Shown here piece after piece: positions 33,454 to 44,778 of a DNA stretch of 64,000 bases. This DNA comes from Capitulum mitella (lineage: Eukaryota; Arthropoda; Thecostraca; Pollicipedomorpha; Pollicipedidae): NCBI GenBank assembly GCA_030062745.1, contig CP099839.1:3576615-3640614 (forward strand), written 5' to 3'. The notes under the pieces are model-generated. The model was not told the DNA's origin. It did no database searches and saw only the letters and a list, made by a program, of their open reading frames with translations. Numbering within the stretch: position 1 is the first letter of the stretch; every line of letters starts with the position of its first letter. Made by a program: the position numbers and the translations under genes.

Positions 33454-33719
33454 CTGGTGAAGTTGCAGAAGGCGAACAAGTTCGTTTACAATATCCCAAA
33501 GTATAAGAAACATTATAAAATATTGCCCTTCGTGGCTGCTACGACTGATTATTATTAGCGCCACCCCAGGCTCGAAGTCCACAGCATGTGGTAAATACGA
33601 GGTGAAAGACAATTGTGAGGGAAAATCAGATCCCACCCACGGACGTAATTAGCGATCACAGAAAAGCAGCACTAGCATATGTTTAAGCAGTTCCAGCCCT
33701 ACAAAGAACAAACGCGGTC

Positions 33720-34200
33720 GACTTCGGGAGACTCAGCCCGTGCGCAAAGTTGGCCGACAGCATAACCCACGTCCCCACGTTCCACCCAGTCTCAGGACGA
33801 GACGCCGTGCGACCACAGCGGCCGACAGCGCCGTCCGCGGTCCGACCCCAGCCATTTGGTCAGCCGCGCTCGTCACCTCACGCTCACCTGTTCTCCCCAC
33901 CCGAGTCGGCCGGCGGCTGCCGCAGCCTCCGCACACCCACTGCCTCGCCTCTGAGGCGCTCACTGCCGAGGCTTCTCTCCAGACGCCCGAGGACCGTGTG
34001 ACGTCACGCGCGCCACCGGAGCGCGGCGCCCGCGGCCCTCTCGCTCGTCGTCGGCTGGCGAGAAGCCCCAGGGCTGAGCGGCGGCCGGTGACGGACTTTT
34101 GCAGCTTCGCGCAAAAAAAGGATGCGAAAGGAGCGCGGAGCTGGTCGTTTGGAACGTTCGCTTGTCTTACCATAATTATTATGAATGTCAGTCTTAACAA
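33720..34200 (-). promoter_or_regulatory. CpG island with minus-strand donor; possible promoter/first exon
   Basis: CpG-dense sequence between AT-rich flanks. A consensus donor GAACAG|GTGAGC on the minus strand (last exonic base 33888) suggests a first exon in the upper part of the island. A further candidate minus-strand donor, ATTATG|GTAAGA, lies near 34170. The open frames on both strands here are compositional, and the exon may be untranslated. Confidence 0.35.
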
Positions 34201-34216
34201 CTGATGAAATTAGCAA

Positions 34217-34589
34217 ATATAAATGCTAAATATATTTTGCTGGGCGCCATAATTAAATCCATCCCCAGCTCTTCAGATCTGACTGAATTCACCATAATCG
34301 ACTTGGACGGCAGGGACTTGGTCTTTAACTTCAGTGGGCTCAGTCTACAAGGGAAACGCTGGTTCCCTTTGTGAGAGCGCTTTCTTTTCGTTAACCATGC
34401 TCACTCTGTTCCACGTTTGAATACATTTGACCTTAATGCATACAAGCATAATCTCCTCACGAAATTCAGTTACTGTCTCGGTCATTGAAACGCCATTCAA
34501 ATGCTGGATGAGCGCATGTCTCAAATAACTGTGACAGCCAACTTGTCCATGACCTGGTGTCGTGTTTGTATATGCGCAGACATGTGCTC
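34217..34589. other. No gene recognised
   Basis: AT-rich sequence upstream of the CpG island. No structure was recognised. Confidence 0.35.
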
Positions 34590-35780
34590 GGTTCCAGCGG
34601 AATCGGAGCAGAATGCGGATTCGTTTTCATTTGGACCACAATTCGGTTCGGAATCGATTCAGTTGGAAGTTGGGCTGAGTCGCATTCGGAACTGATTCAG
34701 CTACTCTTTAGAAACATTGGAATCGGAAAAAGCTATGAGGCCGCTTCTCATGACTCGGGGGAGGGAAAGCGATCGTAACATCACCCCTTCCCTGGAACCG
34801 CGCCTGGTACGTTCGTTCCTAGGCCATTTCTTTAAGAGGTAGGTGTTATTAAGAGATGTAAATTTATTTTTTGCTTATGAAAGCAATGTGCATTCAAAGC
34901 TTTCGTGTCGCTGTCTGATCCTCATCCTTTCGACGGGCAAATCCGGCACAGAGCTTTCTGTGGCTGCTACGGAGAAGTCCATGTACTTCAATAGGCGCCG
35001 GCGATGCTTTCTGATAGCACGAGCATAGCACAACATCCAGCCTAAACCAACACATGACGGTATGTTATTTAACCGAGTGTTTTTCACGGTTAGATTACAA
35101 ATGAAAACATTTTCTAAGCACAAATTGTTGTAAAGCTCTTGCCCCAGTAATGTAATTTTTTTCAGCTGGTAATTAAATAATTTTTCAGCTGCTTTAAGTC
35201 CACTAATGTCAAGATTATTTTCAGTCGTTCCTTTTCTCGATGCACGCCCTCAGAATATCAATGTCTGAAAGACCTCAAATCTGTTTCCAGGATGGGTTAG
35301 TATTCATAGCAAAACACTATTCACTGGAACAATATAGAACTTTGTATGAAAATCTAAGTCACATTCAAGGAAAATAACTTGATAAGTTACAAAATAAACC
35401 ATGAAACATTTATTGCAGCTCGAAAACTGTGTCATTCCACATTTATTTTCACAAATATTTTAACACTAGTCACGAGACGCAAACTGTATGATTATCAGTT
35501 TCCAACATGCTTAACTAATGCGTAAGGGAAGGGGCTGCAATTGCAATTTCCGCGTATGTATACACATATATTATTGTTCATATTCATAGTATAATTTTAT
35601 GGCTACAATGCTTTTATAATATTCGTCGAAATCAATTCGGATGCGGAATCAGACATTTTCAACCACACTGGCATTGGATTCGGAATCGACTCTGCTTGTA
35701 ATTTGTCTCTTGGAACCAGAGTCGGATTCGGAGCCATTTGCCTTGGTATGGATTCGGAATCGATTCCGAACAAGCGGAGT
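34590..35780. repeat. GATTCGGAATC motif clusters bracketing ~1.2 kb
   Basis: Clusters of ATTCGGAATCGATTC-like palindromic motifs occur at 34596-34698 and 35634-35775 and nowhere between. Such paired subterminal clusters resemble the ends of a DNA transposon, but no precise end or target duplication was resolved. The interior holds no credible gene. Confidence 0.4.
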
Positions 35781-36158
35781 CAAGCACAGGTCTGCACAGG
35801 GCCTATTTTAACATGTTAACTGGGGAGGCAAATGCCCCCTCAGTCGGACACTTTGCCCCCCTCCAGTCAAGAGCCTTTGCCCATGCGAAGAAAAAAAAGC
35901 AGCCAGGTGTACTAGCGTAACCAGGAGAGTATTCCATAAAGCGCTGCGCACAAGAGTCTAGCAAAGCAGCATCTTGTCAACAAAGGATGTGTTGAATCAT
36001 TGAGTAATGTGGAGCACACTTAGAAGCATCACTTTGTAATACGTATCGCAGGCACACCTAATGACCACTGGCGAGCGTGTTTCGTAATAAGTCCGCCGGC
36101 ACCCGATGCCGCGATTGTCTGGTGGTCGGCCAAGGCGTTTCATTGCATCGTAAACACG

Positions 36159-37379
36159 TTAACCCTATTCCCGGCAGGGGGGGGGGGGCTGTATCCGCCC
36201 CCCTCGGATTTTTTGCTTGCCAATTCCAGGCTTTTTGACGCAGCTTCACGAAACTTGGTCACTTTTCCTAGCTATTCTTTCTACGTGCTGTGGCAAAATT
36301 TCAAAATTCTAATTTGCTCAGGGGCGGAGCCAGGCAACGTTTTTGGGAGGCACCTCATGCCATTTTTGGCCATGTTGAGGGTAAAAGGAAAATGGCTGCC
36401 AAAAACAGAGTTTTAAAGATAGAACTTAAAACTTTACATGGATGTATAGCTAAATAGTTGGGCAATGTGCAGATGTAATTTTGTTTATCTGAGATCATTT
36501 TACAAGGTCAGGTCAAGGTCAAAATTCAAAATTTGTGTTTTCGCCATAATTTCGGCACCGTTTTTTTCAAATGCCAAACCCGGAATAAATATGACGTAGA
36601 AGGGTACCTTCTACTTGTGTACCAAGTTTCAGCTTGATATCTGGTCGGGTCACAGAGCTATGACCTAAAATGTCCGTGCGCGTACCCTATATCGCAATGG
36701 CCATAAAATGAAATTTTTTAAATAGAGTGAATTCAAATGATTGAAAACGTTTACAGATAATATTAAATGCACGCAAGATCATTCCAAGTGACCCCAAGGT
36801 TACTGGAGGTCATTTAAGGTCAAAGGTCACAAGTTGATCTGAGAAACGTGTGACCATAACAGTTCCCCCTTTTTCACGTCTCTGGCGCCGCCTATGCTAA
36901 CATTACAGAAACATTGTAATGCGATTTGTACTTCTTTAGTATAACATGACTAGCAGAAGCCAAAAAAAGGTGTTTGCCTCTTTTGTTCATTCAGTTGTTC
37001 AAAAACTGATCCTACTATTTTTGAAACCCTGTGAACACCCATAAATTTTCTCAAAATTTCAGATTTGTGGACCCATGGTAAAAGCCCTATCCATAATCTC
37101 TCGATTCATGCCAGTTTCATCAAAATCGGTCGATAAACAACGGAGTTATGAGAAATCCAAAAGTACCCCCCATTTTGATATTTTTGCCCCTCTGTATCCA
37201 CCCCTTTGAAAATTCTGAAAATTTCTTTTTAAAAAAATGTAGTTCACGTCACGGCAAATCGATTGCCGTTTGTTGCGATAAAATCAGACGAGTAGTTCTT
37301 TAGATCTCAGGGGGGGCCGAATCCGCCCCCCCCTGCCGGGAATCGACCATACCGTCTAGCCCTCCGGGAATAGGGTTAA
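36159..37379 (+). mobile_element. Family-2 TTAA element, copy A (1.22 kb)
   Basis: Flanked by TTAA (36159-36162 and 37376-37379), with a 16-bp terminal inverted repeat TTAACCCTATTCCCGG. Subterminal GC-rich repeats (GGCAGGGGGG and its complement) lie inside each end, and the right end repeats the CCGGGAAT motif. There is no coding capacity. The TTAA target and CCC/GGG ends place it with piggyBac-type elements mobilised in trans. The interior carries AAGGTCAGGTCAAGGTCAAA near 36503 and a perfect DR1 (AGGTCAAAGGTCA) at 36817-36829. Confidence 0.88.
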
Positions 37380-37641
37380 AAATGATGATGACCATCTTTG
37401 ATGTGCTCAAGCGCAAGAAAACTGAAGGGTGAGCTGGTGGGCGGGGCGGTTTCGCTGTGGTGAGATAATGTTTATATGAATGCCGTAACAGTCCAGCAGT
37501 TCTGTAGTCATCATCAGTCATCCTGATCCGAAAACCGTGCTAAAATCCCAGTACCTAATTGGTAGAACTTCATTGAACTAGGCGGTTAAACCCGACTTTT
37601 ACGCAAGGAAAACAAAATTAATCAGTCATATATTAAAACCG

Positions 37642-37756
37642 TTACTCTTGCTGCTCCTTGTGCATGGGTTTGTGCATCCCATGAGCATGCTTCATCTGCT
37701 TCACGAACATGGCATAGCCCAGACTGCAGATAATGACGAATGTTGATGATATCTCC
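37642..37756 (-). CDS. Possible terminal exon: membrane segment plus His-rich tail
   Basis: Minus-strand acceptor-like GCCCCGCCTCAG ends at 37757. The frame then encodes Glu-Ile-Ser-Ser-Thr, a short hydrophobic stretch (Phe-Val-Ile-Ile-Cys-Ser-Leu-Gly-Tyr-Ala-Met-Phe-Val) and a Lys/His/Met-rich tail ending Lys-Glu-Gln-Gln-Glu before TAA at 37644-37642. The layout resembles the end of a single-pass membrane protein with a basic cytoplasmic tail. Family unknown. A longer 133-codon frame in another register overlaps it, and no nearby polyadenylation signal was seen. Confidence 0.25.
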
Positions 37757-38280
37757 CTGAGGCGGGGCTAAGGCGAATAATTTCAATTTGAGGTGGCTTT
37801 TATTTTGTGGCCGATAATCTGGAAATGGAACAGTTTGTTCTGCCTGTGTTGGGACAGCTTTTGCACTTTTGCGCAGTGTTGAAAAACATATGGCCAAAAT
37901 TCGGTGAGAAACTGCATTTTGGGGATAGATTAGACCAACGGAAACTATCCCAGACAGGCAACCTACTGCCTCATTTAGGGAAGAATCGAAGCTTCCGCAA
38001 CATTTCGTCAGTATTCTGGCCATCGTTTGCAGACTGTGACTTATATATTTGAAGTACTACACCTTGCCATGCCATGGTAACTCACGGTGCCGGTCTGGCA
38101 ATTTGCCGCGCGTTCTTAGACGTCAGGATATTTAAGGACCACCTGCGTCAATGCAGAAAGTAACTTTTATAACGGAAGTCTGTGCCACTACGGCTGCACC
38201 ACGAGAAAAAAGCCAAACTTTGGTTGACCGGTGCTCAGAACTGCTGTCGCGGGGAGGAGTGCTGCAGCAATATTTTCAGT

Positions 38281-40175
38281 CCCACCGTGTGGATAGGCTT
38301 ACCCAGAGGTAGGTCAAAACACAGATCGTCCGCGAAATGATGAAGGTGTGGAACAAAGCCCGTATTCTCACTGCACCGGAGCGGAACGTGATAAAGAAGC
38401 TCAACAGGAAGCGTGACCAGTACCAAAGACCAGTGTCATCAAAGGCAAATGCTGTAGGTCCAACCCGGAAATTGACGAGAAGAATGGATTTAGGTACAAC
38501 CTCAAAAACCTTTTTGACCTTGCCCTTGTCGGCACCATTAAGATCATCAAAACCAAGAGGATAAAGACATTCTCCAGGCCCAAAGGGAGCCACGTCGCCG
38601 AGGCGTCATGGTGGTATTCGATGAGTTCCCTTCTGAGAACAAGGAGCGAGCTCTTCAACGACAACAGTAGGCCGAAGCTTTAACCGTATTCCCGGCAGGG
38701 GGGCTGAATCCGTCCCCCATCCGGTTTTTTGCTTGCCAATTCCAGGCTTTTTAACGCAACTTTACGAAACTTGGTCACTTTTCCTAGCTATTCTTCCTAC
38801 GTGCTGTGACAAAATTTCAAAATTCTATTGTGCTGAGGGGCGGAGCCAGGCGACATTTTTGGAAGGCATCTCAGGCCATTTTTGGCCATGTTCAGGGTAA
38901 AAGGAAAATGTCTGCCAAAAACAGAGTTTTTAAGGTAGAACTTAAAACTTTATATGCATGTATAGCTAAATAGTTGGACAATGTGCAGATGTAACTCTGT
39001 TTATCTGAGGTCACTTTACAAGGTCAGGTCAAGGTCAAAAGTCAAAACTTGTTTTTTTTTTGCAGTGATTTCGGCGACATTTTTTCAAATGCCAAACCCG
39101 AAATATATATGACGTAGAACGGTGCCCTCTACTTGTGTATCAAGTTTCAGGTTGATATCAGGTCGAGTCACGGAGCTATGACCTAAAATGTCAGTGCGCG
39201 TACCGTATGTCGCAATAACCATGAAATGAAATTTTGGAAATAGAGTGAATTTAAATGATTAAACACGTTTACAAATAATATGAAGTGCACACAAGATTAT
39301 TCCAAGTGACCCCAATGTCACTGAAGGTTATTTAAGGTTAAAGGTCATAAGTTGATCTGAAGAACGTGTGACCATGACAGTTTCCCCTTTTTCATGTCCC
39401 TGGCACCGCCTATGCTAACATTATACAAACATTGTGATGCGATTTGTACTTGTTTAGCACACCATGACTAGCAGAAGCCAAAAAATGGTTTTTGCCTCTT
39501 CTGTTCATTCAGTTGTTAGAAAACTACTCCTCCTATTTTTGAAACCCTGAGAATGCCCATGAATTTTGCTGAAAATTTCAGGTTTGTGTAGACATGGTAA
39601 AAGCCTTATCCATAACCTCTCGATTCATACCAGTCTCATTGAAATCGGTCGATAAACAACGGAGTTATAAGAAGTTCAAAAATATCCCCCATTTTGACAT
39701 TTTTGCCCCCTGTATCCACACATTTTAAAATTTTGAAAATTTCTTTTTATAAAAATGTAGTTCACATCATGGCAAATCGATTGCCGTTTGTTGCGATGAA
39801 ATCGGATGTGTAGTTCTCGAGATCTCAAGGGGGGCCGAATCCGCCCCCCCCTGCCGGGAATCGACCATACCGTTAGCCCTCCGGGAATAGGGTTAAAGTG
39901 CCCGCCGTTAGATTAAACAGCAGACCGAGCAGGAAGCAACTGCCCAGTTGGCATACTCGTCTACCGACAACACACAACTAACAGATCAGGATGACCCGCA
40001 GCCCTTGGCCATGCCTTCGAAGCGGCCCTGCAGGAGAGCCAAGAACATCGCCACTCCTGGTCAGGCAGCAGCCCTCGATCGGACTAAGCTCAATGATCGC
40101 TCTACAATCCACTTCCTATCGGCGACGGCTTCGGCCCTCGGCCACGACTCCTCTGAACTGACAATTCAGAAGTAA
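38281..40175 (+). pseudogene. Decayed coding sequence split by a TTAA element
   Basis: Before the insertion, 38337-38564 encodes a Lys/Arg-rich helical stretch beginning Met-Met-Lys-Val-Trp-Asn-Lys-Ala-Arg-Ile. Shifted frames continue with Asn-Leu-Phe-Asp-Leu-Ala and then Asp-Ile-Leu-Gln-Ala-Gln-Arg-Glu-Pro-Arg-Arg-Arg-Gly up to 38679. After the element, 39948-40175 encodes Pro-Arg-Arg-type basic residues, then Ala-Ala-Leu-Asp-Arg-Thr-Lys and Ser-Ala-Leu-Gly-His-Asp. From memory this order matches an uncharacterised multi-copy protein family of arthropods and cnidarians, possibly transposon-encoded; I cannot name it. Frameshifts and an internal TAG make this copy a pseudogene even without the 1.2-kb insertion. 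Confidence 0.55.
38680..39896 (+). mobile_element. Family-2 TTAA element, copy B, inserted in a pseudogene
   Basis: TTAA at 38680-38683 and 39893-39896; ends TTAACCGTATTCCCGG and CCGGGAATAGGGTTAA. It is in the same orientation as copy A and closely similar throughout. The coding relic resumes immediately after the right TTAA, so the element landed within that sequence. Confidence 0.88.
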
Positions 40176-40812
40176 CCACATAACCAAATAACCACAGCTG
40201 CTAGTCCCTGGGTTCACCCAGAGATCATCTCTTTGAGATCTTGGGTATACATGAAATCTTGACACGACGATCTCTCCCGCTCGTCGGAAGAACGAAAAAT
40301 GCCAGGATAACAAATCAGTGCACGACGCGACACGACACGACTAGTGCACGTCTGTGTGATCCTCCTGAGGCAGGTGGAAACCCAGTCGGCGCGCTCCCGA
40401 CAGCGAGAAGTAGTCGATCACATCTTCAGTGGCTGGGATGGGCTCGCGATGCGTTTGGCACATGATCAGTGCCTCAAGCCGGTCCTCACGCATTGTGGCC
40501 CGGAGTGCAGTCAGCGTTCTATCGACCTACTGAAGATCTGCTCTGTCTCCGCTGTCGACACCGGCAGGGCCGCTAGGACTTAACAGAAAAAGGACGTTTC
40601 GGTTACAAGAAAGAATGTTACGAGCTGTTATGTGCGCCACCTCAGTGAATTAGCATATTTAAAAAAGTAACCCATTACATATGACATTCTTTGACTCCGC
40701 TGTGTGGCGTTAAAAAGCCTATTCATCGGTGTTTTTCCCTATGGTAATAACTGGTGAGATGGCCAGATCGAGTCTTGCGTAGTTCAATACCTTGACTTTA
40801 ACCAATGGCAGC
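40176..40812. other. Possible 3' part of the pseudogene; no clear gene
   Basis: Two overlapping 74-79-codon plus-strand frames (40241-40583) follow the relic. Continuity with it could not be shown. Confidence 0.3.
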
Positions 40813-41984
40813 TTAACCCTATTCCCGGAGGGCTAGACGGCATGGCCGATTCCCGGCATGGGGATGGATTCGGTCCCCCTGAAATCTCGGGAACTACTTG
40901 TCCGATTTCATCGCAACAAACGGTAATCGATTTGCCGTGACGTGAACTACATTTTTATAAAAAGTTTGAAATTTGTGGATACAGGGGGGCAAAAATGTCA
41001 AAATGGGGGGTACTTTTGCACCTCTTATAACTCCGTCGTTTATGGACCGATTTCGATGAAACTGGCATGAATCGAGAGATTATGCATAGGGCTTTTACCA
41101 TGGGTCCACAAATCTGAAATTTTGAGAAAATTCATGGGCGTTCACAGGGTTTTGAAAATAGGAGGATTAGTTTTCTAACAACTGAATGAACAAAATAGGC
41201 AAACACCGTTTTTTGGCTTCTGCTAGTCATGTTATACTAAAGAAGTACAAATCGCATTACAATGTTTGTATGATGTTAGCATAGGCGGTGCCAGGGACAT
41301 GAAAATGGGGGAACTGTCACGGTCACACATTTGTCAGATCAACTTGTGACCTTTGACCTTAAATGACCTTGTTTGAGTGCATTTAACATTATCTGTAAAC
41401 GTTTTCAACCATTTGAATTCACTCTATTTCGAAAATTTCATTTTATGGCAGTTGCGATATAGGGTACGCGCACTGACATTTTAGGTCATAGCTCCGTGAC
41501 CCGACCTGATATCAAGCTAAAACTTGGTACACAAGTAGAAGGCACCCTTCTACGTCATATAGATTTCGGGTTTGGCATTTGAAAAAATGGCGCCGAAATT
41601 ATAGCGAAAAAATAAATTTCAACTTTTGGCCTTGACCTGACCTTGTAAAATGATCTCAGATAAACAAAATTATATATGCATGTTGCCCAAATATTTAGCT
41701 ATACATGCATATAAAGTTTTAAGTTCTACCTTAAAAACTCCGTTTTTGGCAGCCATTTTCCTTTTATATTCAACATGACCAAAAATGGCATGAAGTGCCT
41801 CCCAAAAACGTTGCCTGGCTCCGCCCCTGAGCAAAATAGAATTTTGAAATTTTGTCACAGCACGTAGAAAAAATAGCTAGGAAACGTGACTAAGTTTCGT
41901 GGAGCTGCGTTAAAAAGCCTGGAATTGGCAAGCAAAAAACCCGGGGGGGGCGGATTCCGCCCCCCCTGCCGGGAATAGGGTTAA
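40813..41984 (-). mobile_element. Family-2 TTAA element, copy C (inverted)
   Basis: TTAA at 40813-40816 and 41981-41984 with the same 16-bp terminal repeats, in opposite orientation to copies A and B. A perfect DR1 complement TGACCTTTGACCT lies at 41347-41359, and GACCTGACCTTG clusters sit near 41635. It is the reference used here to recognise copies D and E. Confidence 0.88.
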
Positions 41985-42074
41985 ATGGACCAGTGGAGTG
42001 TAAATGTTAGATAACTAATCGGTCCACGTAAAACAAAATATGGAACGTTTCGCACAAATTATAAATTGCAACCT

Positions 42075-43901
42075 TCAGAAGTGTGATGACAACCATGGGA
42101 AAATAGCCTGCAGCGGTTGATGGATAACAGGGAAAGATGCTGGGCTGTACTCGTCCAGTTCGGCAGCAGCAGAGACGGGCACCACGCATCTGTGCCGTCT
42201 CCACACGGCCGACCACGAGCAGAGCTCGGCTGTGGCCAGAGACTCGGACACGTCCGGCAGTACGGACTGGTACAGCTCTGATGCCGCTCTGATGTGTTTC
42301 CACTCGGTATGAGCATCTCGTGCTGGCACGATCCGAGAGAGCGCGAACGCCTGTTGCTGGTGGGGACCGAACCGATCCTTGATGTCGCGTTGGACGGCAT
42401 CCACAGCCGGCAGCGTCACGCTGATGCGCAGTGTCCGGTGACTGAGATTTCCACCAGCGTTTGCCCTGTGGGTCGAGTGCTTAGAGGCACGCGGCCTGGA
42501 GACCAGGACTCCCAGTTTGTCCCCCATCGGCTGGGCCTCCAACGTCAGCGACTGGAACGTTTCGGTGTTGTGCGTATCCAGCAGGGAGCTGGCCGTCGCA
42601 GCGACCAGTTGGAGTGCCCGACACAGACCTGCGCCATGCTCCTGGAGATGCAGGAACATTTGGCGGAACATACCGGCCAGGACTTTATGACAATACCGAC
42701 CAGGAGCTCTGGTCTTTCCATGGCGCTGAGGTGTATGGACGCCTTGGAACTTGCGTTGCGGTCCGGTCACACCGACATCATCTTCAGCGCCTCCGTGTTG
42801 GCTGTGAACTGGTAACAGAGGCGGCTCACCGCTGTGCGCCGCTCCAACAAGCGGTTCTGGCACAGCTTGATAGGGCGTTTCCGCTGGAGGTCCGTCTTTT
42901 TTGCACTTATTTCAGCAGGTGACTCCGTTTTGCGCTGTCGTTCTCGAGGGCGACGGCCACCTCCATCGCTCCTATTGCGTTTCTCACCACGCCCACCTGG
43001 CTGACTCGCGATGCCGCCAGATTTAGAGCATGCGTCGCGTAGTGAAAGTAGTGGACAACCGGCGCCACTTTGAGCAGCTGCACTCTGCACAGTCACACCA
43101 ACCTTCTCGTTTGACACAGCGGAGGCCACATCATAGCAATACGCGACCAGGTGCGTGGCGTTCACTGGTGACACGGCTGTTAATCTGCAGGAAGGTCTTC
43201 GACAGTTTCTCTCCTGTCAGCTGCGCTTCTTTACAGGTCTCAGCGGCACCCAGTTCTGCGAAGACGTCAGTCAACGCGGCTGGCTCTCTGAGGACGGCGT
43301 TTTTGTTGGACATGTGGTCGAGACGACCACTGTCATCTGCTGACGGCGCTCTCGGTCGGTCGTTTGGTCTGCGAGAACTGCCCCCAGTGGTGACGCGGCG
43401 ATTTTTTTCGGCCAGCGTTCGCATCAGACGCAGGGTACTCGAGAGGAGTTCGTTCTGCACCGTTTCGCTCGTGTACCTCGCTGTACCGGAGGCTGATGTC
43501 AGGTACTGGGGGCCAGTGTGAGCTTTGAGCGCGGAAACGCGGAAGCATTCGGGACTCTCCGTCGTTAACGTCCGGATGCTTCCCAGACGGGTCTATGCGG
43601 CCGTCATCGCGGTGGCCGCGAAGTGGCGGATTCTGCCCTGCGGCGAATTTTACTGCCTCCACCACGCTGGCCAGGCCCGCTAGACTCTGTTCCTCTTTCC
43701 TCTGCCCATGCCCATGACGCGAGAGACGCTTTGCTCGCGGTTTGACGTCGTGCGCATGAAGTCAGCTACTCGACGAGCGCTTGCCTCGCGGTGCTTTGAC
43801 TTATGGTGACGGCTGAAGCTCCCAATATTGTCGATCAGGTCTGAAAAAACGCCGCGCACGAACAAACAGGCTTCCCGATTTTCGGTTGTTCGTGCCAGCA
43901 C
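42075..43901 (-). pseudogene. hAT-superfamily transposase relic (P52rIPK-like)
   Basis: Minus-strand blocks appear in the order of P52rIPK-like hAT transposases. A His-His-Lys-Ser-Lys-His-Arg-Glu block near 43800 precedes Gln-Asn-Pro-Pro-Leu-Arg-Gly-His-Arg-Asp-Asp-Gly near 43620. Then come Thr-Val-Gln-Asn-Glu-Leu near 43450, a Leu-Thr-Gly-Glu-Lys-Leu block near 43210, Cys-Tyr-Asp-Val-Ala-Ser (usually Gly-Tyr-Asp-Gly) near 43135, and a Thr-His-Ala-Leu-Asn-Leu block near 43025. The dimerisation region follows in one long frame (42075-42863), with Arg-Ile-Ser-Val-Thr-Leu-Pro and Asp-Arg-Phe-Gly-Pro-His-Gln. The enzyme cuts and pastes hAT elements. A TAA near 42908 and at least three frameshifts make it dead. 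No terminal repeats were matched to it. Confidence 0.85.
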
Positions 43902-44660
43902 CGCCGCCTACTTCTGACACGCCCGGTAGCGCACAGTATGGACACCAGGCGCCCAGTGTTCTTCAAGTCGGGAGACGGTCAGCCACGGGAAGAGCCTCCG
44001 GCAGTCGAGGTTGGCGCGTCGGCTGCGGCGCACCCCGCTCCGGCTGTGGCGCGAGACCGCAAATTCTTCTCCCTGTGTTGGCTCTCATCTCTCTGTGAGC
44101 GCCGCTCTGATCGTCTCCGCGTCACGTGCTCCGGAGATCAAGGTGCCGCGGTCAGCTGAGGCGAACGGGTGAACCTGGACGGTCGCCGCCGCCGGGGGTG
44201 CCTCAGCGGGGCGGGGCGCAGTTGCAGGAGCGCCACTGGCCGAGTCCGGCGCGGCAGCGGGCGCAGAATCGGGGAACGGTTGGAGCGGCTGGACGGCGCG
44301 GGAGCGAGCCGCCGACTCGGGCTGATCGGTGGGGGGGGGGGACGTGGATCTGCAAATGACAGCCATTATCATTAGGCAGTGGGCACGTCTCATTCAGTTA
44401 GGATAAATTAGCAGCGTTATGCCCTGCTTATTTTGCCGGTTTAGTCTGCGCGTTGATTCAGAGGGGAGAGAGCTTTTATCGACCACGCCTGTGGTTTTTC
44501 TAAGGCACTCGGGAAAAGACGCAAGTCGAGGAAAATCTTTCGCTGTACCTTCTCCTCAAGCAGCTGTGCGTGGAACTGCCAAACATCACTGCAATCGGGC
44601 CGTAATGTGGACACTGCGGCAAACTCGACCTCCGTCCGAGCGAGCAGGCCGGCCGGCTTA
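43902..44660. other. GC-rich sequence upstream of the hAT relic
   Basis: Overlapping Pro/Ala/Arg-rich frames on both strands reflect GC content. It may include the decayed N-terminus and 5' flank of the hAT gene. Confidence 0.3.
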
Positions 44661-44669
44661 TCGATGGCA

Positions 44670-44699
44670 GGATCAGGATCAGGATCAGGATCAGGATCG
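44670..44699 (+). repeat. AGGATC hexanucleotide repeat, five units
   Basis: Five uninterrupted AGGATC units, with one more AGGATC shortly after. Confidence 0.95.
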
Positions 44700-44758
44700 A
44701 GCGCAGGATCAGGCCGGGAGACCCGGTACGCCGGCCACCTGATCCCGCCATGCGTCGG

Positions 44759-44778
44759 CAGTGGCGGATCCACGGGAG
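44759..44778 (+). mobile_element. Orphan hAT-type terminal repeat
   Basis: CAGTGGCGGATCCACGGGAG matches the CAGNGGCGGATC end type of the 26.2-kb element. No opposite end was found within a plausible distance. Confidence 0.25.
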
